Shown here: in pieces, positions 1 to 6,869 of the stretch | Layout of the letters: each line of letters begins with the position of its first letter | How positions within the stretch are numbered: position 1 is the stretch's first letter | From: Aminipila sp047974845 | Lineage (GTDB): Bacteria > Bacillota > Clostridia > Peptostreptococcales > Anaerovoracaceae | Direction: 5' to 3' | Length of the DNA: 17,776 nt | Assembly: GCA_047974845.1 (NCBI GenBank) | Contig: JBKECQ010000112.1 | Coordinates: 1-17,776 of the forward strand | Program-made: the position numbers and the translations under genes | Notes under the pieces: model-generated | The model's input: only the letters and a program-made list of their open reading frames with translations | What the model was told of the DNA's origin: nothing | Database searches by the model: none

Positions 1-44
1 TAATAGCATAAGGATATCCTTCTATTTTTTTATATTTTAAAAGT

Positions 45-108
45 TAAACGAAAAAAATAGAAAATACCTTGCAGAAAGCATAGAAAATGCAATCTTGCAA
101 GGTATTTT
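45..108 (-). terminator. Terminator hairpin for the minus-strand Cys-rich gene
   Basis: A 13-bp perfect stem (61-73 with 96-108) encloses a second short stem (GCAT 78-81 with ATGC 87-90). Read on the minus strand it is followed by a T-rich run (complement of 50-60). It lies about 100 bases past the stop of the minus-strand gene, so it is its likely terminator. Confidence 0.55.
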
Positions 109-120
109 GTCTACAGTCTG

Positions 121-147
121 AGATGCCTCATTTGAGGCATCTTTTTT
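121..147 (+). terminator. Rho-independent terminator, plus strand
   Basis: AGATGCCTCA (121-130) pairs perfectly with TGAGGCATCT (133-142) and runs straight into six T (142-147). It would end a plus-strand transcript entering from outside the window. With the hairpin at 61-108 it forms a convergent terminator pair. Confidence 0.7.
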
Positions 148-204
148 AGCTGGCTTCTTGCTTTTGTGCTTAAATTTGCACTAAGTATAAGGTTTATATT
201 ACTT

Positions 205-615
205 TTATCTTCTTGGCTGTGGGCGATTAGGTCTGTGTGGTCTGCATGAATTGTAGTCATTACATCCGCAGTCATCATAATCATCATCACAGCAATTATC
301 ATTGCATCCATTGTTATGGTGATGGTGGCTTCCACGTGGTTCACAAGTGCATTCACAGTGACACTCACAACCGCAATCGTCATCACAATCGTCATCATCG
401 CTGATTGCTCCACAATTTTCAAGTGTATCACTTTCTTTGATCTGATTTGGGAACAATGATGGGAAGCTGCTGCAAACTGCATTAACCTGAGGGCTAATCT
501 GTGCAAAACCAGTTGAAAGTACACATAATTGTACTGGAACAACTATTTTCTTTTCACAAGTGAAGACATTTATTTTAAGAATGAATAAATAAGGATAAAT
601 AAAATAGAAAACCAT
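205..615 (-). CDS. Cys/Asp/His-rich protein, possible spore-coat or metal-binding protein; start uncertain
   Basis: I do not recognise the family with certainty. The first part is an ordinary hydrophobic segment (about residues 24-50, containing VVPVQLCVLSTGF and a PQVNAVC stretch). The second half (about 66-136) is low-complexity, dominated by Cys, Asp, Asn and His. It contains paired CxC motifs and an HHHH run, and ends in an Arg/Pro-rich tail. Such composition is common in clostridial coat or exosporium proteins and metal-binding proteins (inference). The start is a problem. The only in-frame ATG (615) has no Shine-Dalgarno and gives an unlikely N-terminus. A second ATG near residue 16 lies in another frame and stops after eight codons. 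A non-standard start or a small indel near 555-570 is possible. The overlapping minus-strand ORF at 111-542 looks like a shadow. Confidence 0.5.
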   Translation of the reverse strand: MVFYFIYPYLFILKINVFTCEKKIVVPVQLCVLSTGFAQISPQVNAVCSSFPSLFPNQIKESDTLENCGAISDDDDCDDDCGCECHCECTCEPRGSHHHHNNGCNDNCCDDDYDDCGCNDYNSCRPHRPNRPQPRR

Positions 616-817
616 GTAGTTTCAAATTAAAGAAGCAAGTATTTTGATAAAAAAATAAATTATTATGGGGATTTAAAAATATAAGGGATATTGGACTGGG
701 TTTATGGGGAAATTACTTTAGTATATTGCATTTAAATAGCTTGATTGTGTCAAGTGGCAAAACCAAAGGAAGTTTGATTTACATATACATTTTGTATGTT
801 AGAAAAGGATAAAAGAA

Positions 818-1288
818 ATGACTAAAAAAATATATGCTGCCTATGGAATTAATACCAATATACTACAGATGAATAAATGTTGCCCCAAGGCCAAACCGTC
901 TGGGCTGGGAATATTAGAAGGGTATAAATTAACCTTCAGAGGAAATAGGATTGGTTTTGCAAATATAGAAAAATGTAAGGAGGGGCAGGTACCGTTAGTT
1001 ATATGGGATATTACAAAAGACTGTGAGAAAAAGCTGGATTTGTCAGTTAAATATCCTGATTTTTATGTAAAAAAGATTGTTGATGTGCTAATAGACGGGG
1101 AATATAAGAAGGCAATGCTTTATGTTTTGGGTTCAGGATATGAAAGCTTTGTTGCCATTCCGGATATAGAGTATTTTAAAACAATTGAAGAAGGCTATGA
1201 AGGAAATAAAATAAGCATGAATTATCTGTTTGAGGCAATGCAAAACACATATCTGGAAATATCTAAGAACTCATTAAAATTATTATAA
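818..1288 (+). CDS. Gamma-glutamylcyclotransferase (AIG2/GGCT)-fold protein, probably catalytically altered
   Basis: This 156-residue protein follows the GGCT-like layout. It has an N-terminal AYGINTN (residues 8-14; family norm YGSNL/YGSNM), a CPKAKPSG segment (22-29), GFANIEK (46-52), a VIWDI strand (61-65), KYPDFYVKK (78-86) and a C-terminal PDIEYFKTIEEGY segment. GGCT enzymes cyclise a gamma-glutamyl group, releasing 5-oxoproline. The family's catalytic Glu sits in an LDxxEG-type motif before the Y/P. Here that stretch reads LDLSVKYP, so Val77 and Lys78 replace Glu and Gly, and the Ser of YGSN is Ile11. The fold assignment is fairly secure, but classical activity is doubtful. The start ATG has AAAAGGA 8-14 bases upstream. 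The gene stands alone, with spacing to the next gene that suggests a separate transcript. Confidence 0.7.
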   Translation: MTKKIYAAYGINTNILQMNKCCPKAKPSGLGILEGYKLTFRGNRIGFANIEKCKEGQVPLVIWDITKDCEKKLDLSVKYPDFYVKKIVDVLIDGEYKKAMLYVLGSGYESFVAIPDIEYFKTIEEGYEGNKISMNYLFEAMQNTYLEISKNSLKLL

Positions 1289-1343
1289 ATTTTAATGAAA
1301 TACTTATGTATGTTATGCATAGAAATATAAATGTATATTGTAT

Positions 1344-1378
1344 TTGAAAAAAGTGTAATTTATTATATATAACACTTT
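1344..1378 (+). promoter_or_regulatory. Putative sigma-A promoter overlapped by an inverted repeat
   Basis: TTGAAA (1344-1349) is spaced 16-17 bases from TATATA/ATATAA around 1366-1372. AAAGTGT (1350-1356) and ACACTTT (1372-1378) form an inverted repeat spanning the spacer and -10. This could be an operator or a weak terminator of the preceding gene. Confidence 0.35.
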
Positions 1379-1418
1379 AATATGACTTGAATACAATAAA
1401 TCATAGGAGGTGCATCAC

Positions 1419-2006
1419 ATGATTGAATGTGGGGATATAAAGATACATCAACAAGAGATAGATAATATAACATTTAGGTGGAGATTTTTATGGCAACAGA
1501 TAAGTGCTTGGCTCCGTGAATATATGGTTGTAAGAAAATTAAAGGGAAATACTGAGTATTTAAGTCAGGTTAATTATAAAATATTAAGTATCATAAATGA
1601 ATTTGGATCTATAATGAGAATTTTTTTCGGAGATGAAGCTGCCGATAAATTTATTAAAATATTTACAGATTACATAATGTCATTTATCAATTTAATTGAT
1701 GCTCTGGCGGAAGAAAATATCAGTAAAGCAAATGAGGCTGTAGAACAAATATATAAAAACATAGGAATAATATCGGAATATCTTTTTTCAATAAATCCAT
1801 TTTGGGATAAAGTGACTTTAGAGAAATATTTATATACCTTTACAAGTATGACAATTCAAGAGATAAACACATTTATGTCAGGTGACTATAAAAATAGTAT
1901 AGAGATTTTCGACCGTATTTTAAATTATTCTTTTACTCTTGGCGACTTTTTTGCACAAGGCGCAAAAAAATATTTGACATATAATGTATTAATATTAGAT
2001 AGTTAA
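1419..2006 (+). CDS. Helical protein of unknown function
   Basis: The start is set at ATG 1419, because AGGAGG (1405-1410) lies 8 bases upstream; an in-frame GTG at 1410 overlaps that ribosome binding site and is rejected. The 195-residue product has no signal peptide or clear membrane span and is predicted almost wholly helical. Visible landmarks are FRWRFLWQQISAWLREYM near the N-terminus, FFGDEAADKFIKIFTDYI in the middle, an SINPFWD turn, and a second block (YLYTFTSMTIQEI…FDRILNYSFTLGDFF). The order WRFLWxQ, FxGxEAAxKFxxxFTxxI, INPFW resembles a group of uncharacterised Firmicutes proteins I recall with LLWEQHVxWTR, FYG, LFTxHL and NPYW motifs. In both, the second block looks like a diverged repeat of the first. 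Function is unknown. A strong terminator follows at 2022, so it is probably a single-gene transcript. Confidence 0.75.
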   Translation: MIECGDIKIHQQEIDNITFRWRFLWQQISAWLREYMVVRKLKGNTEYLSQVNYKILSIINEFGSIMRIFFGDEAADKFIKIFTDYIMSFINLIDALAEENISKANEAVEQIYKNIGIISEYLFSINPFWDKVTLEKYLYTFTSMTIQEINTFMSGDYKNSIEIFDRILNYSFTLGDFFAQGAKKYLTYNVLILDS

Positions 2007-2021
2007 TGATTTACTTATTTT

Positions 2022-2055
2022 GCTACTAACAGGATGACGCTGTTAGTAGCTTTTA
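2022..2055 (+). terminator. Rho-independent terminator
   Basis: GCTACTAACAG (2022-2032) pairs with CTGTTAGTAGC (2040-2050), an 11-bp perfect stem with a 7-base loop, followed by TTTTATTT. It ends 44 bases after the stop of the preceding gene. Confidence 0.85.
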
Positions 2056-2099
2056 TTTATCAAAAAACTCATTAAACAATTAAGGAAAAAAAGCCAATA

Positions 2100-2128
2100 T
2101 TGATAGATAATAAAGAATATTATATACT
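2100..2128 (+). promoter_or_regulatory. Putative sigma-A promoter for the DUF4003 gene
   Basis: TTGATA (2100-2105), 17-base spacer, TATACT (2123-2128). It lies between the terminator at 2022-2055 and the gene at 2295, giving an AT-rich leader of about 160 bases in which I see no strong structure. Confidence 0.5.
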
Positions 2129-2294
2129 AATATAAAATCTATTTTATATTTTACTGCTAAATATTTTTGTAATAATTTCAATTTTAGTTGTTAGAAATAT
2201 TATCAATATTTTATAGAAAAAGGATGTAGATAATATCTAAAAATATAAATACATTAAATCGTTTTAATATCAGAGTTTTGAAAGGAGTACGAAA

Positions 2295-3287
2295 ATGAGG
2301 GATACTTTAAAGCAATTATGTGAAAGCTTCATTAATAATAGAGATGCTATTAAAAATGCATTTGGTTGGGAAAGTACATATCTTTATCCTGTTTGTGCGG
2401 CGCTCTTTACTGACAAGGGCCAGCAGGTAGATGTAAATAAGATGAGATGGTGTGAAGATATTTTGAAAAAGCAAGTGGGTCTTTTTTCAAATTTTAGGGG
2501 AAATAGTAAATTGGTTATGATTTCTATGATGGCCATAGAGGAAGATCCCCAACAGAAATTAAAAAATTCACTGGAAGTATATTCTTTATTAAACAAATAT
2601 TTTTATCAATCACAATATTTACCGTTAGTTTCCATGATTATTACAAACATGGTAAAACCGCAAGATTATATTAGTATTGCAGAACGTACGAGAAAGATAT
2701 ATGACATTATGAAAAAGAATCACCCTTTCTTAACATCAAGTGAAGATAGTGTATTTGCCACATTACTTGCCATATCAGATTTGTCAGATGAGCATATAAC
2801 AGAGAAAACTGAAAAATGTTATAGTATCCTCAAACCTGAATTTTTTTCTAGTAATGCAGTACAAGCATTAAGTCATGTATTAGCTCTTAGTACAGAATCC
2901 GCAGAAGAAAAGTGCGAAAAAACCATACTTATATTTAATAAGTTAAGGGAGAGGGGTTATAAATATGGGACAAATTATGAACTTTCTACATTAGGGGTTT
3001 TAGCAATGCTACCTGAAGAAAGTGATGATATCATTATGGACTTAATAGATGTGGATGGTTTTCTATCAAACCAAAAAGGATATGGAATGTTTGGTATTGA
3101 TAAAAAACAGCGACTAATGCACGCGGGTATGTTAGTTGCAAGTGATTATATTGGGAACAGTAATAACTTAGCAATGAGCTCTTCAGCAATAAATGCTGCA
3201 ATGTCGCTGGTAGCGGCACAGCAGGCAGCAACTGTAGCGGTTATAGCAGCATCTAGTGCAGCGGCAGCAAGTGCAGTGGCAGATTAA
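2295..3287 (+). CDS. DUF4003 family protein with an Ala-rich tail
   Basis: The 330-residue protein matches the DUF4003 family as I know it from Firmicutes. It opens with a helical N-terminus with FGWESTYLYPVCAALF (residues 23-38). A series of helical segments follows, with recurrent LLAISDLSDE and VLALS(T)ESAEEKCE patterns (about 158-215). Next come LGVLAMLPEESDDI (about 234-247) and GYGMFGIDKKQRLMHAGMLVA (about 263-283). The molecular function of the family is not established. The C-terminus (about 293-330) is dominated by Ala, Ser and Val, resembling a hydrophobic helix that could pack on a partner or membrane. The start is supported by AAAGGAG 8-14 bases upstream. It has its own promoter, and the hcp promoter begins exactly at its stop codon. 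Confidence 0.85.
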   Translation: MRDTLKQLCESFINNRDAIKNAFGWESTYLYPVCAALFTDKGQQVDVNKMRWCEDILKKQVGLFSNFRGNSKLVMISMMAIEEDPQQKLKNSLEVYSLLNKYFYQSQYLPLVSMIITNMVKPQDYISIAERTRKIYDIMKKNHPFLTSSEDSVFATLLAISDLSDEHITEKTEKCYSILKPEFFSSNAVQALSHVLALSTESAEEKCEKTILIFNKLRERGYKYGTNYELSTLGVLAMLPEESDDIIMDLIDVDGFLSNQKGYGMFGIDKKQRLMHAGMLVASDYIGNSNNLAMSSSAINAAMSLVAAQQAATVAVIAASSAAAASAVAD

Positions 3288-3316
3288 TTGATAAAGGTAT
3301 AAATTATAATTAAAAT
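3288..3316 (+). promoter_or_regulatory. hcp: Putative sigma-A promoter for hcp
   Basis: TTGATA (3288-3293), 17-base spacer, TAAAAT (3311-3316), beginning immediately after the stop codon of the DUF4003 gene. It would give hcp a leader of roughly 155 bases. I found no clear CRP/FNR-type (HcpR-like) palindrome in the leader. Confidence 0.45.
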
Positions 3317-3479
3317 ACTTCTGTATAAAAGTTAAAAGAAATAGAGACAATACTAATAGGAAATTCTTTAGTAAATAATCGCCCTTTAGTTTCCTTTTTA
3401 CATAAAACAAGCTTAATATAAAGGAGAATAATAATTCACCGTGGCACAATGAAGATTAATTAATTAGGGAGGAAATGAA

Positions 3480-5036
3480 ATGGGAGAGATGTTCTGCTTT
3501 CAGTGTCAACAGACTGCACATAATACAGGATGCGAAGGAAAGGCCGGTGTATGTGGTAAAAAATCGGATACGGCAAACTTTCAAGATGATTTAACAGGAG
3601 CACTTATTGGGTTAGCAAGAGCTGTAAAGGCATCAAAATCTACAAAACATTCTGATGAGCTAATGATGAAAGGGCTGTTTACAACAATAACAAATGTAAA
3701 TTTTTATAATGATACTGTAAGAAATCTTACTGAGGAGATAAACAAGGAAAAAGAAAATATCTCTAAAGGCATAGAAGATTATGATGTTAATAAAATATGG
3801 GAAGATAATGAGGACATTCGGTCATTAAAATCTTTAATTTTATTTGGCTTAAGAGGAATGGCGGCATATGCTTATCATGCCTTTGTACTGGGATTTACTG
3901 ATGATGAAGTGATGGACTTCTTCTATGAAGGTATGTATACATTAGGGGAGCAGTTACCTATGGATAAATTGCTCCAAATGGTATTGAAAACAGGAGAGAT
4001 AAACTTCAAGTGTATGGAACTTTTAGATAAAGCCAACACTGAAAGCTATGGAACGCCTGTACCTACAGAGGTTCCGCTTACCATCGAAAAGGGGCCTTTT
4101 ATTGTTGTAAGCGGGCATGACTTGCATGATTTAAAGCTATTGCTTGAACAAACTAAGGATAAAGGAATTAACATTTATACACATAGTGAAATGTTGCCGG
4201 CTCATGGATATCCAAAGTTAAAACAATACCCTCATCTTAAGGGGAATTTCGGAACTGCTTGGCAAAGTCAGCAATCAGAATTTCATAACATTCCGGCACC
4301 TATTTTATTTACAACAAACTGCTTAATGCCCACTCGTCAGAGTTATTCGGATAGGGTATTCACTACCTCGGTAGTATCGTATCCGGAACTTGTTCATATA
4401 GGGGACGATAAAGACTTTACTCCTGTAATAAACAAGGCTTTAGAATGTGGCGGATATGAGGAAGACCATGAATTGACCGGTATAAATGGTGGTACAACAG
4501 TAACCACAGGCTTTGCCCACGGAACGGTATTATCTGTGGCAGGAAAGGTAATTGATCTTGTTAAAAAGGGCAAAATTAAACATTTCTTCTTAATAGGGGG
4601 ATGTGACGGTGCTGCTCCGGGAAGAAGCTATTACACTGAATTTGCAAAACAGACTCCCATGGACACAATTATTCTTACTCTTGCTTGCGGAAAATATAGA
4701 TTAAATGATTTAAAACTTGGAGAAATTGAGGGATTGCCAAGGATAATGGATATGGGACAATGTAATGATGCATATAGTGCAATCAAAGTTGCCCTTGCTC
4801 TTTCTGAAGCCTTTGAATGCCAAGTAAATGATTTACCTCTAACACTTATATTATCTTGGTATGAGCAAAAAGCGGTGGCAATACTGCTATCACTGCTATA
4901 CCTTGGAATTAAAAATATATATCTTGGACCAACAATACCGGCGTTTATCTCCCCAAATGTATTAAATATTTTGGTTGAAAATTATAGTATTACACCTATT
5001 AGCACGCCGGAGGAAGATTTAGCTAAGATACTTTAA
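3480..5036 (+). CDS. hcp: Hybrid cluster protein (hydroxylamine/NO reductase)
   Basis: Hcp is a cytoplasmic iron-sulfur protein that reduces NO to N2O, and hydroxylamine in vitro, in anaerobes under nitrosative stress. All metal ligands are visible. The N-terminal cluster ligands are Cys6, Cys9, Cys18 and Cys25 (spacing 2-8-6). The hybrid-cluster ligands are His213 (SGHDL), Glu237 (HSEMLPAHGYP), Cys281 (TTNCLMP), Cys375 (IGGCDG, the persulfide position), Cys403 (ACGKYR), Cys428 (GQCND) and the Glu462/Lys464 pair (WYEQKA). The spacing from His213 to Cys428 matches that of the Desulfovibrio enzyme. At 518 residues it is somewhat shorter than the roughly 550 of Desulfovibrio, the loss being in the helical N-terminal domain. 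ATG 3480 follows AGGGAGG by 7 bases, giving three residues before the usual MFCFQCQ start. No hcr reductase is adjacent, so the electron donor lies elsewhere. Confidence 0.97.
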   Translation: MGEMFCFQCQQTAHNTGCEGKAGVCGKKSDTANFQDDLTGALIGLARAVKASKSTKHSDELMMKGLFTTITNVNFYNDTVRNLTEEINKEKENISKGIEDYDVNKIWEDNEDIRSLKSLILFGLRGMAAYAYHAFVLGFTDDEVMDFFYEGMYTLGEQLPMDKLLQMVLKTGEINFKCMELLDKANTESYGTPVPTEVPLTIEKGPFIVVSGHDLHDLKLLLEQTKDKGINIYTHSEMLPAHGYPKLKQYPHLKGNFGTAWQSQQSEFHNIPAPILFTTNCLMPTRQSYSDRVFTTSVVSYPELVHIGDDKDFTPVINKALECGGYEEDHELTGINGGTTVTTGFAHGTVLSVAGKVIDLVKKGKIKHFFLIGGCDGAAPGRSYYTEFAKQTPMDTIILTLACGKYRLNDLKLGEIEGLPRIMDMGQCNDAYSAIKVALALSEAFECQVNDLPLTLILSWYEQKAVAILLSLLYLGIKNIYLGPTIPAFISPNVLNILVENYSITPISTPEEDLAKIL

Positions 5037-5084
5037 TATATTAAAATATAAATTTATAAATCTATGAATTTATAAATCTAAAAG

Positions 5085-5121
5085 ATAAGGTATAGGCCAA
5101 ATGGTGGCTTATACCTTATTT
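5085..5121 (+). terminator. Rho-independent terminator after hcp
   Basis: ATAAGGTATAGGCCA (5085-5099) pairs with the arm ending TATACCTTAT (5105-5119), 15 bp with one G·T pair and a 5-base loop, followed by TTTGTAT. It sits about 50 bases past the hcp stop. Confidence 0.75.
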
Positions 5122-5191
5122 GTATATTGATGATGAATATACACACATTACAGAAAAGTTTGAAAAATTTTTTATAAATATCAGAAGTAGT

Positions 5192-5220
5192 TTGAATTTT
5201 TATATTAAAATTGATAATAT
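5192..5220 (+). promoter_or_regulatory. Putative promoter for the RpiR-family regulator
   Basis: TTGAAT (5192-5197), 17-base spacer, TAATAT (5215-5220), downstream of the hcp terminator and 70 bases before the regulator start. The region is very AT-rich, so chance matches are possible. Confidence 0.35.
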
Positions 5221-5289
5221 AAAACTGTATACGTTATAAATATATGGGAAAGGAGTTAGTGGATTAGATTATCCATAGGATGAAACAAA

Positions 5290-6120
5290 ATGAGTGAAAT
5301 GATAATAAAGCAACTAATAAAGGATAAGTATGAGTCTTTATCAATAAAAGAAAAAAAGGTAGCAAAATATATTATTGATAATTATCAGCAATCAATGCTT
5401 TTATCTTCTACGGAATTAGCAGTAGTGGCAGGGGTAAGCAATACGGCGGTTATAAGATTTGCGAAATCCTTAGGATTTACGGGTTTTCTGGAATATAAGA
5501 AAACTTTAAAAAAAGAATATGTTCCAACTCAAAAGGTTTATTCGTCACTGGCTCTTATGGAACGAGATAGCAAAGGGAGAGTATTAGATATATATTTAAA
5601 CACACTGCTTTCAGATATGTCGGAGTTTTGTAGCGGATTGGATTCTGACATCTTATCAGATATGTCAAAAGCGATTGTGAATTCCAATGTTTTATACCTT
5701 GTGGGGTTTGGCTCTGACGAGGTAATAGTCTGCTTCCTTAAAAACTATTTAAATATAATGGGTAAAAAATGCGTTGAAATCAGGGAAGAGGGATTGGCAT
5801 TAAAAGAAAATATGTTCTTGTTGGAATCAAACGATGTAGTATTTATGTCAGCTTATCCCACCTTAACAGAAAGTGAGAAATGGGTGGCAGAATATGCAAG
5901 GAGAAAAAATGCACAACTGTTGCTAATAACAGACTCTGAGATAACTGCAAAAAATCTAGGCATTGAAACTTTTGTTGCATTTAATGAAACTGCCGATAAT
6001 TTTTTTAATTCATACGTGCTTCAAATGGCATATTGCAATGCCTTGCTATTGAGAATATATGAATTATATCCTGAAAAAACGAAGAATTCTTTAAAAGATT
6101 ATCAAAAAACCCTATTATAG
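5290..6120 (+). CDS. MurR/RpiR family transcriptional regulator
   Basis: This 276-residue cytoplasmic regulator has the family's two-domain build. An N-terminal HTH_6 domain has its helix-turn-helix at about residues 38-62 (SSTELAVVAGVSNTAVIRFA, then KSLGF). A C-terminal SIS sugar-phosphate-binding domain covers about 118-250, with the phosphate loop at VGFGSDE (138-144) and a second substrate loop at SAYPTLTESE (187-196). Family members sense phosphosugars and usually control adjacent sugar or amino-sugar genes, but none is nearby. The neighbours are hcp, already terminated, and a gene-free stretch, so its targets cannot be inferred here. The start ATG has only a weak AGGA 9-12 bases upstream. 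A better AAAGGAG lies about 40 bases upstream without a usable in-frame start. A six-codon ORF (5280-5297) overlaps the start and could reduce or couple translation. Confidence 0.9.
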   Translation: MSEMIIKQLIKDKYESLSIKEKKVAKYIIDNYQQSMLLSSTELAVVAGVSNTAVIRFAKSLGFTGFLEYKKTLKKEYVPTQKVYSSLALMERDSKGRVLDIYLNTLLSDMSEFCSGLDSDILSDMSKAIVNSNVLYLVGFGSDEVIVCFLKNYLNIMGKKCVEIREEGLALKENMFLLESNDVVFMSAYPTLTESEKWVAEYARRKNAQLLLITDSEITAKNLGIETFVAFNETADNFFNSYVLQMAYCNALLLRIYELYPEKTKNSLKDYQKTLL

Positions 6121-6365
6121 GAATAAATTTGTGCGTTCAATAAAATATTAAACTTTATTATTCTAAAAATGTGTGCTATAATCAAAAAAATATAAAATTT
6201 AATATGAAAATACAGTTGAAAATTATAAATTTTTCTATAATTGTAAACATTTTACGCTCAATGTAATAAATTAAGTTTCTTTATAATAGAGATTAATTAA
6301 TTTAATTAAAAGCATTCTATCTGACATTGAAAAAAATAATTGGATAAATGGAAAAGTAGAAAGTA

Positions 6366-6515
6366 CTATAATGTTCAACTTAGATAGTTGTTCTATCTAA
6401 CAATAATTACACTTATACAAAAATAGAATATAAATTGGAGACAATCAATAAAATTTGAAAGATAAAACTTTTGATACAATATATTAGGGGTATTTCCGCA
6501 TTGTATCAGTTTTTT
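6366..6515 (+). ncRNA. Candidate small RNA ending at an intrinsic terminator
   Basis: A TATAAT hexamer at 6367-6372 is followed about 8 bases on by a hairpin (TTAGATAG 6380-6387, loop TTGTT, CTATCTAA 6393-6400). A small ATTG-GAGA-CAAT stem (around 6435-6446) comes next, then a terminator at 6472-6515. No ORF fits between them. No good -35 is placed, so the promoter is weakly supported. Confidence 0.22.
6472..6515 (+). terminator. Orphan terminator in a gene-free region
   Basis: TGATACAAT (6472-6480) pairs with ATTGTATCA (6500-6508) around a 19-base loop, followed by G and six T. It is 350 bases from the upstream gene's stop, too far for a simple gene terminator and suggesting its own short transcript. 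Confidence 0.55.
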
Positions 6516-6771
6516 GCATAAAACTTATTATAAAACAAGGTTTTATAATATCAATAACACAAAATTAGTTTATGTTGATAATAATTTATTAGGAAATATA
6601 GGAAATTAATTTAGTTATATTGAATGGATATAGAAATCTCATAATGCATCCAATATACCATATGAACTTTACTTTGAATGGAATTGGACTAATTGTATTT
6701 TTTGAATTAAATGGAGTATTAAAAAAATATAAATAGAATATGTCGTTAATCTTCATAAATATGAAGTTTAT

Positions 6772-6818
6772 AAGGCTTAAAGTCAGATAGATGATTCATT
6801 TATCTGACTTTAACCTTT
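6772..6818. repeat. Long imperfect inverted repeat upstream of the chemoreceptor
   Basis: TTAAAGTCAGATA (6777-6789) pairs with TATCTGACTTTAA (6801-6813). The stem extends inward by a G·T pair and ATG/CAT around a 3-base loop. It extends outward past one C/C mismatch by AAGG/CTTT. There is no T-run immediately after, so it is either a weak terminator, an operator or an RNA leader structure. The chemoreceptor start is 52 bases downstream. Confidence 0.6.
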
Positions 6819-6869
6819 AAAAAAGGTATTTATGATGAAATGCGGCGAATTGCAGTAGGAGATAATGAT

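Larger units (their letters stand above)
6121..6869. other. Long gene-free region with hairpins
   Basis: About 750 AT-rich bases with no convincing coding sequence; a 30-codon ORF (6644-6736) lacks a ribosome binding site. It holds an extended -10 (TGCTATAAT near 6174-6182), a hairpin TTAGATAG/CTATCTAA (6380-6400), a terminator-like hairpin (6472-6515) and a 47-base hairpin just before the chemoreceptor. No sigma-28-type motility promoter (GCCGATAA) was found. Confidence 0.6.

Noticed and set aside
111..542. 143-codon minus-strand ORF rich in Met, Ile and Thr
   Set aside because: It overlaps the Cys-rich frame in another phase; its MMTIVMTIAV-type composition is what the repeated GAT/CAT codons of that gene give when shifted.
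3358..3408. AGGAAA…TTTCCT repeat followed by T-run before hcp, considered as a terminator of the DUF4003 gene
   Set aside because: Only 6 bp of stem around a loop of more than 25 bases; too weak, and it would lie inside the proposed hcp leader.
5280..5297. Six-codon ORF overlapping the RpiR-family start
   Set aside because: No ribosome binding site of its own; mentioned only as a possible influence on that gene's initiation.
6700..6869. Sigma-28 or c-di-GMP riboswitch control of the chemoreceptor
   Set aside because: No GCCGATAA-type -10 and no conserved riboswitch core were visible.
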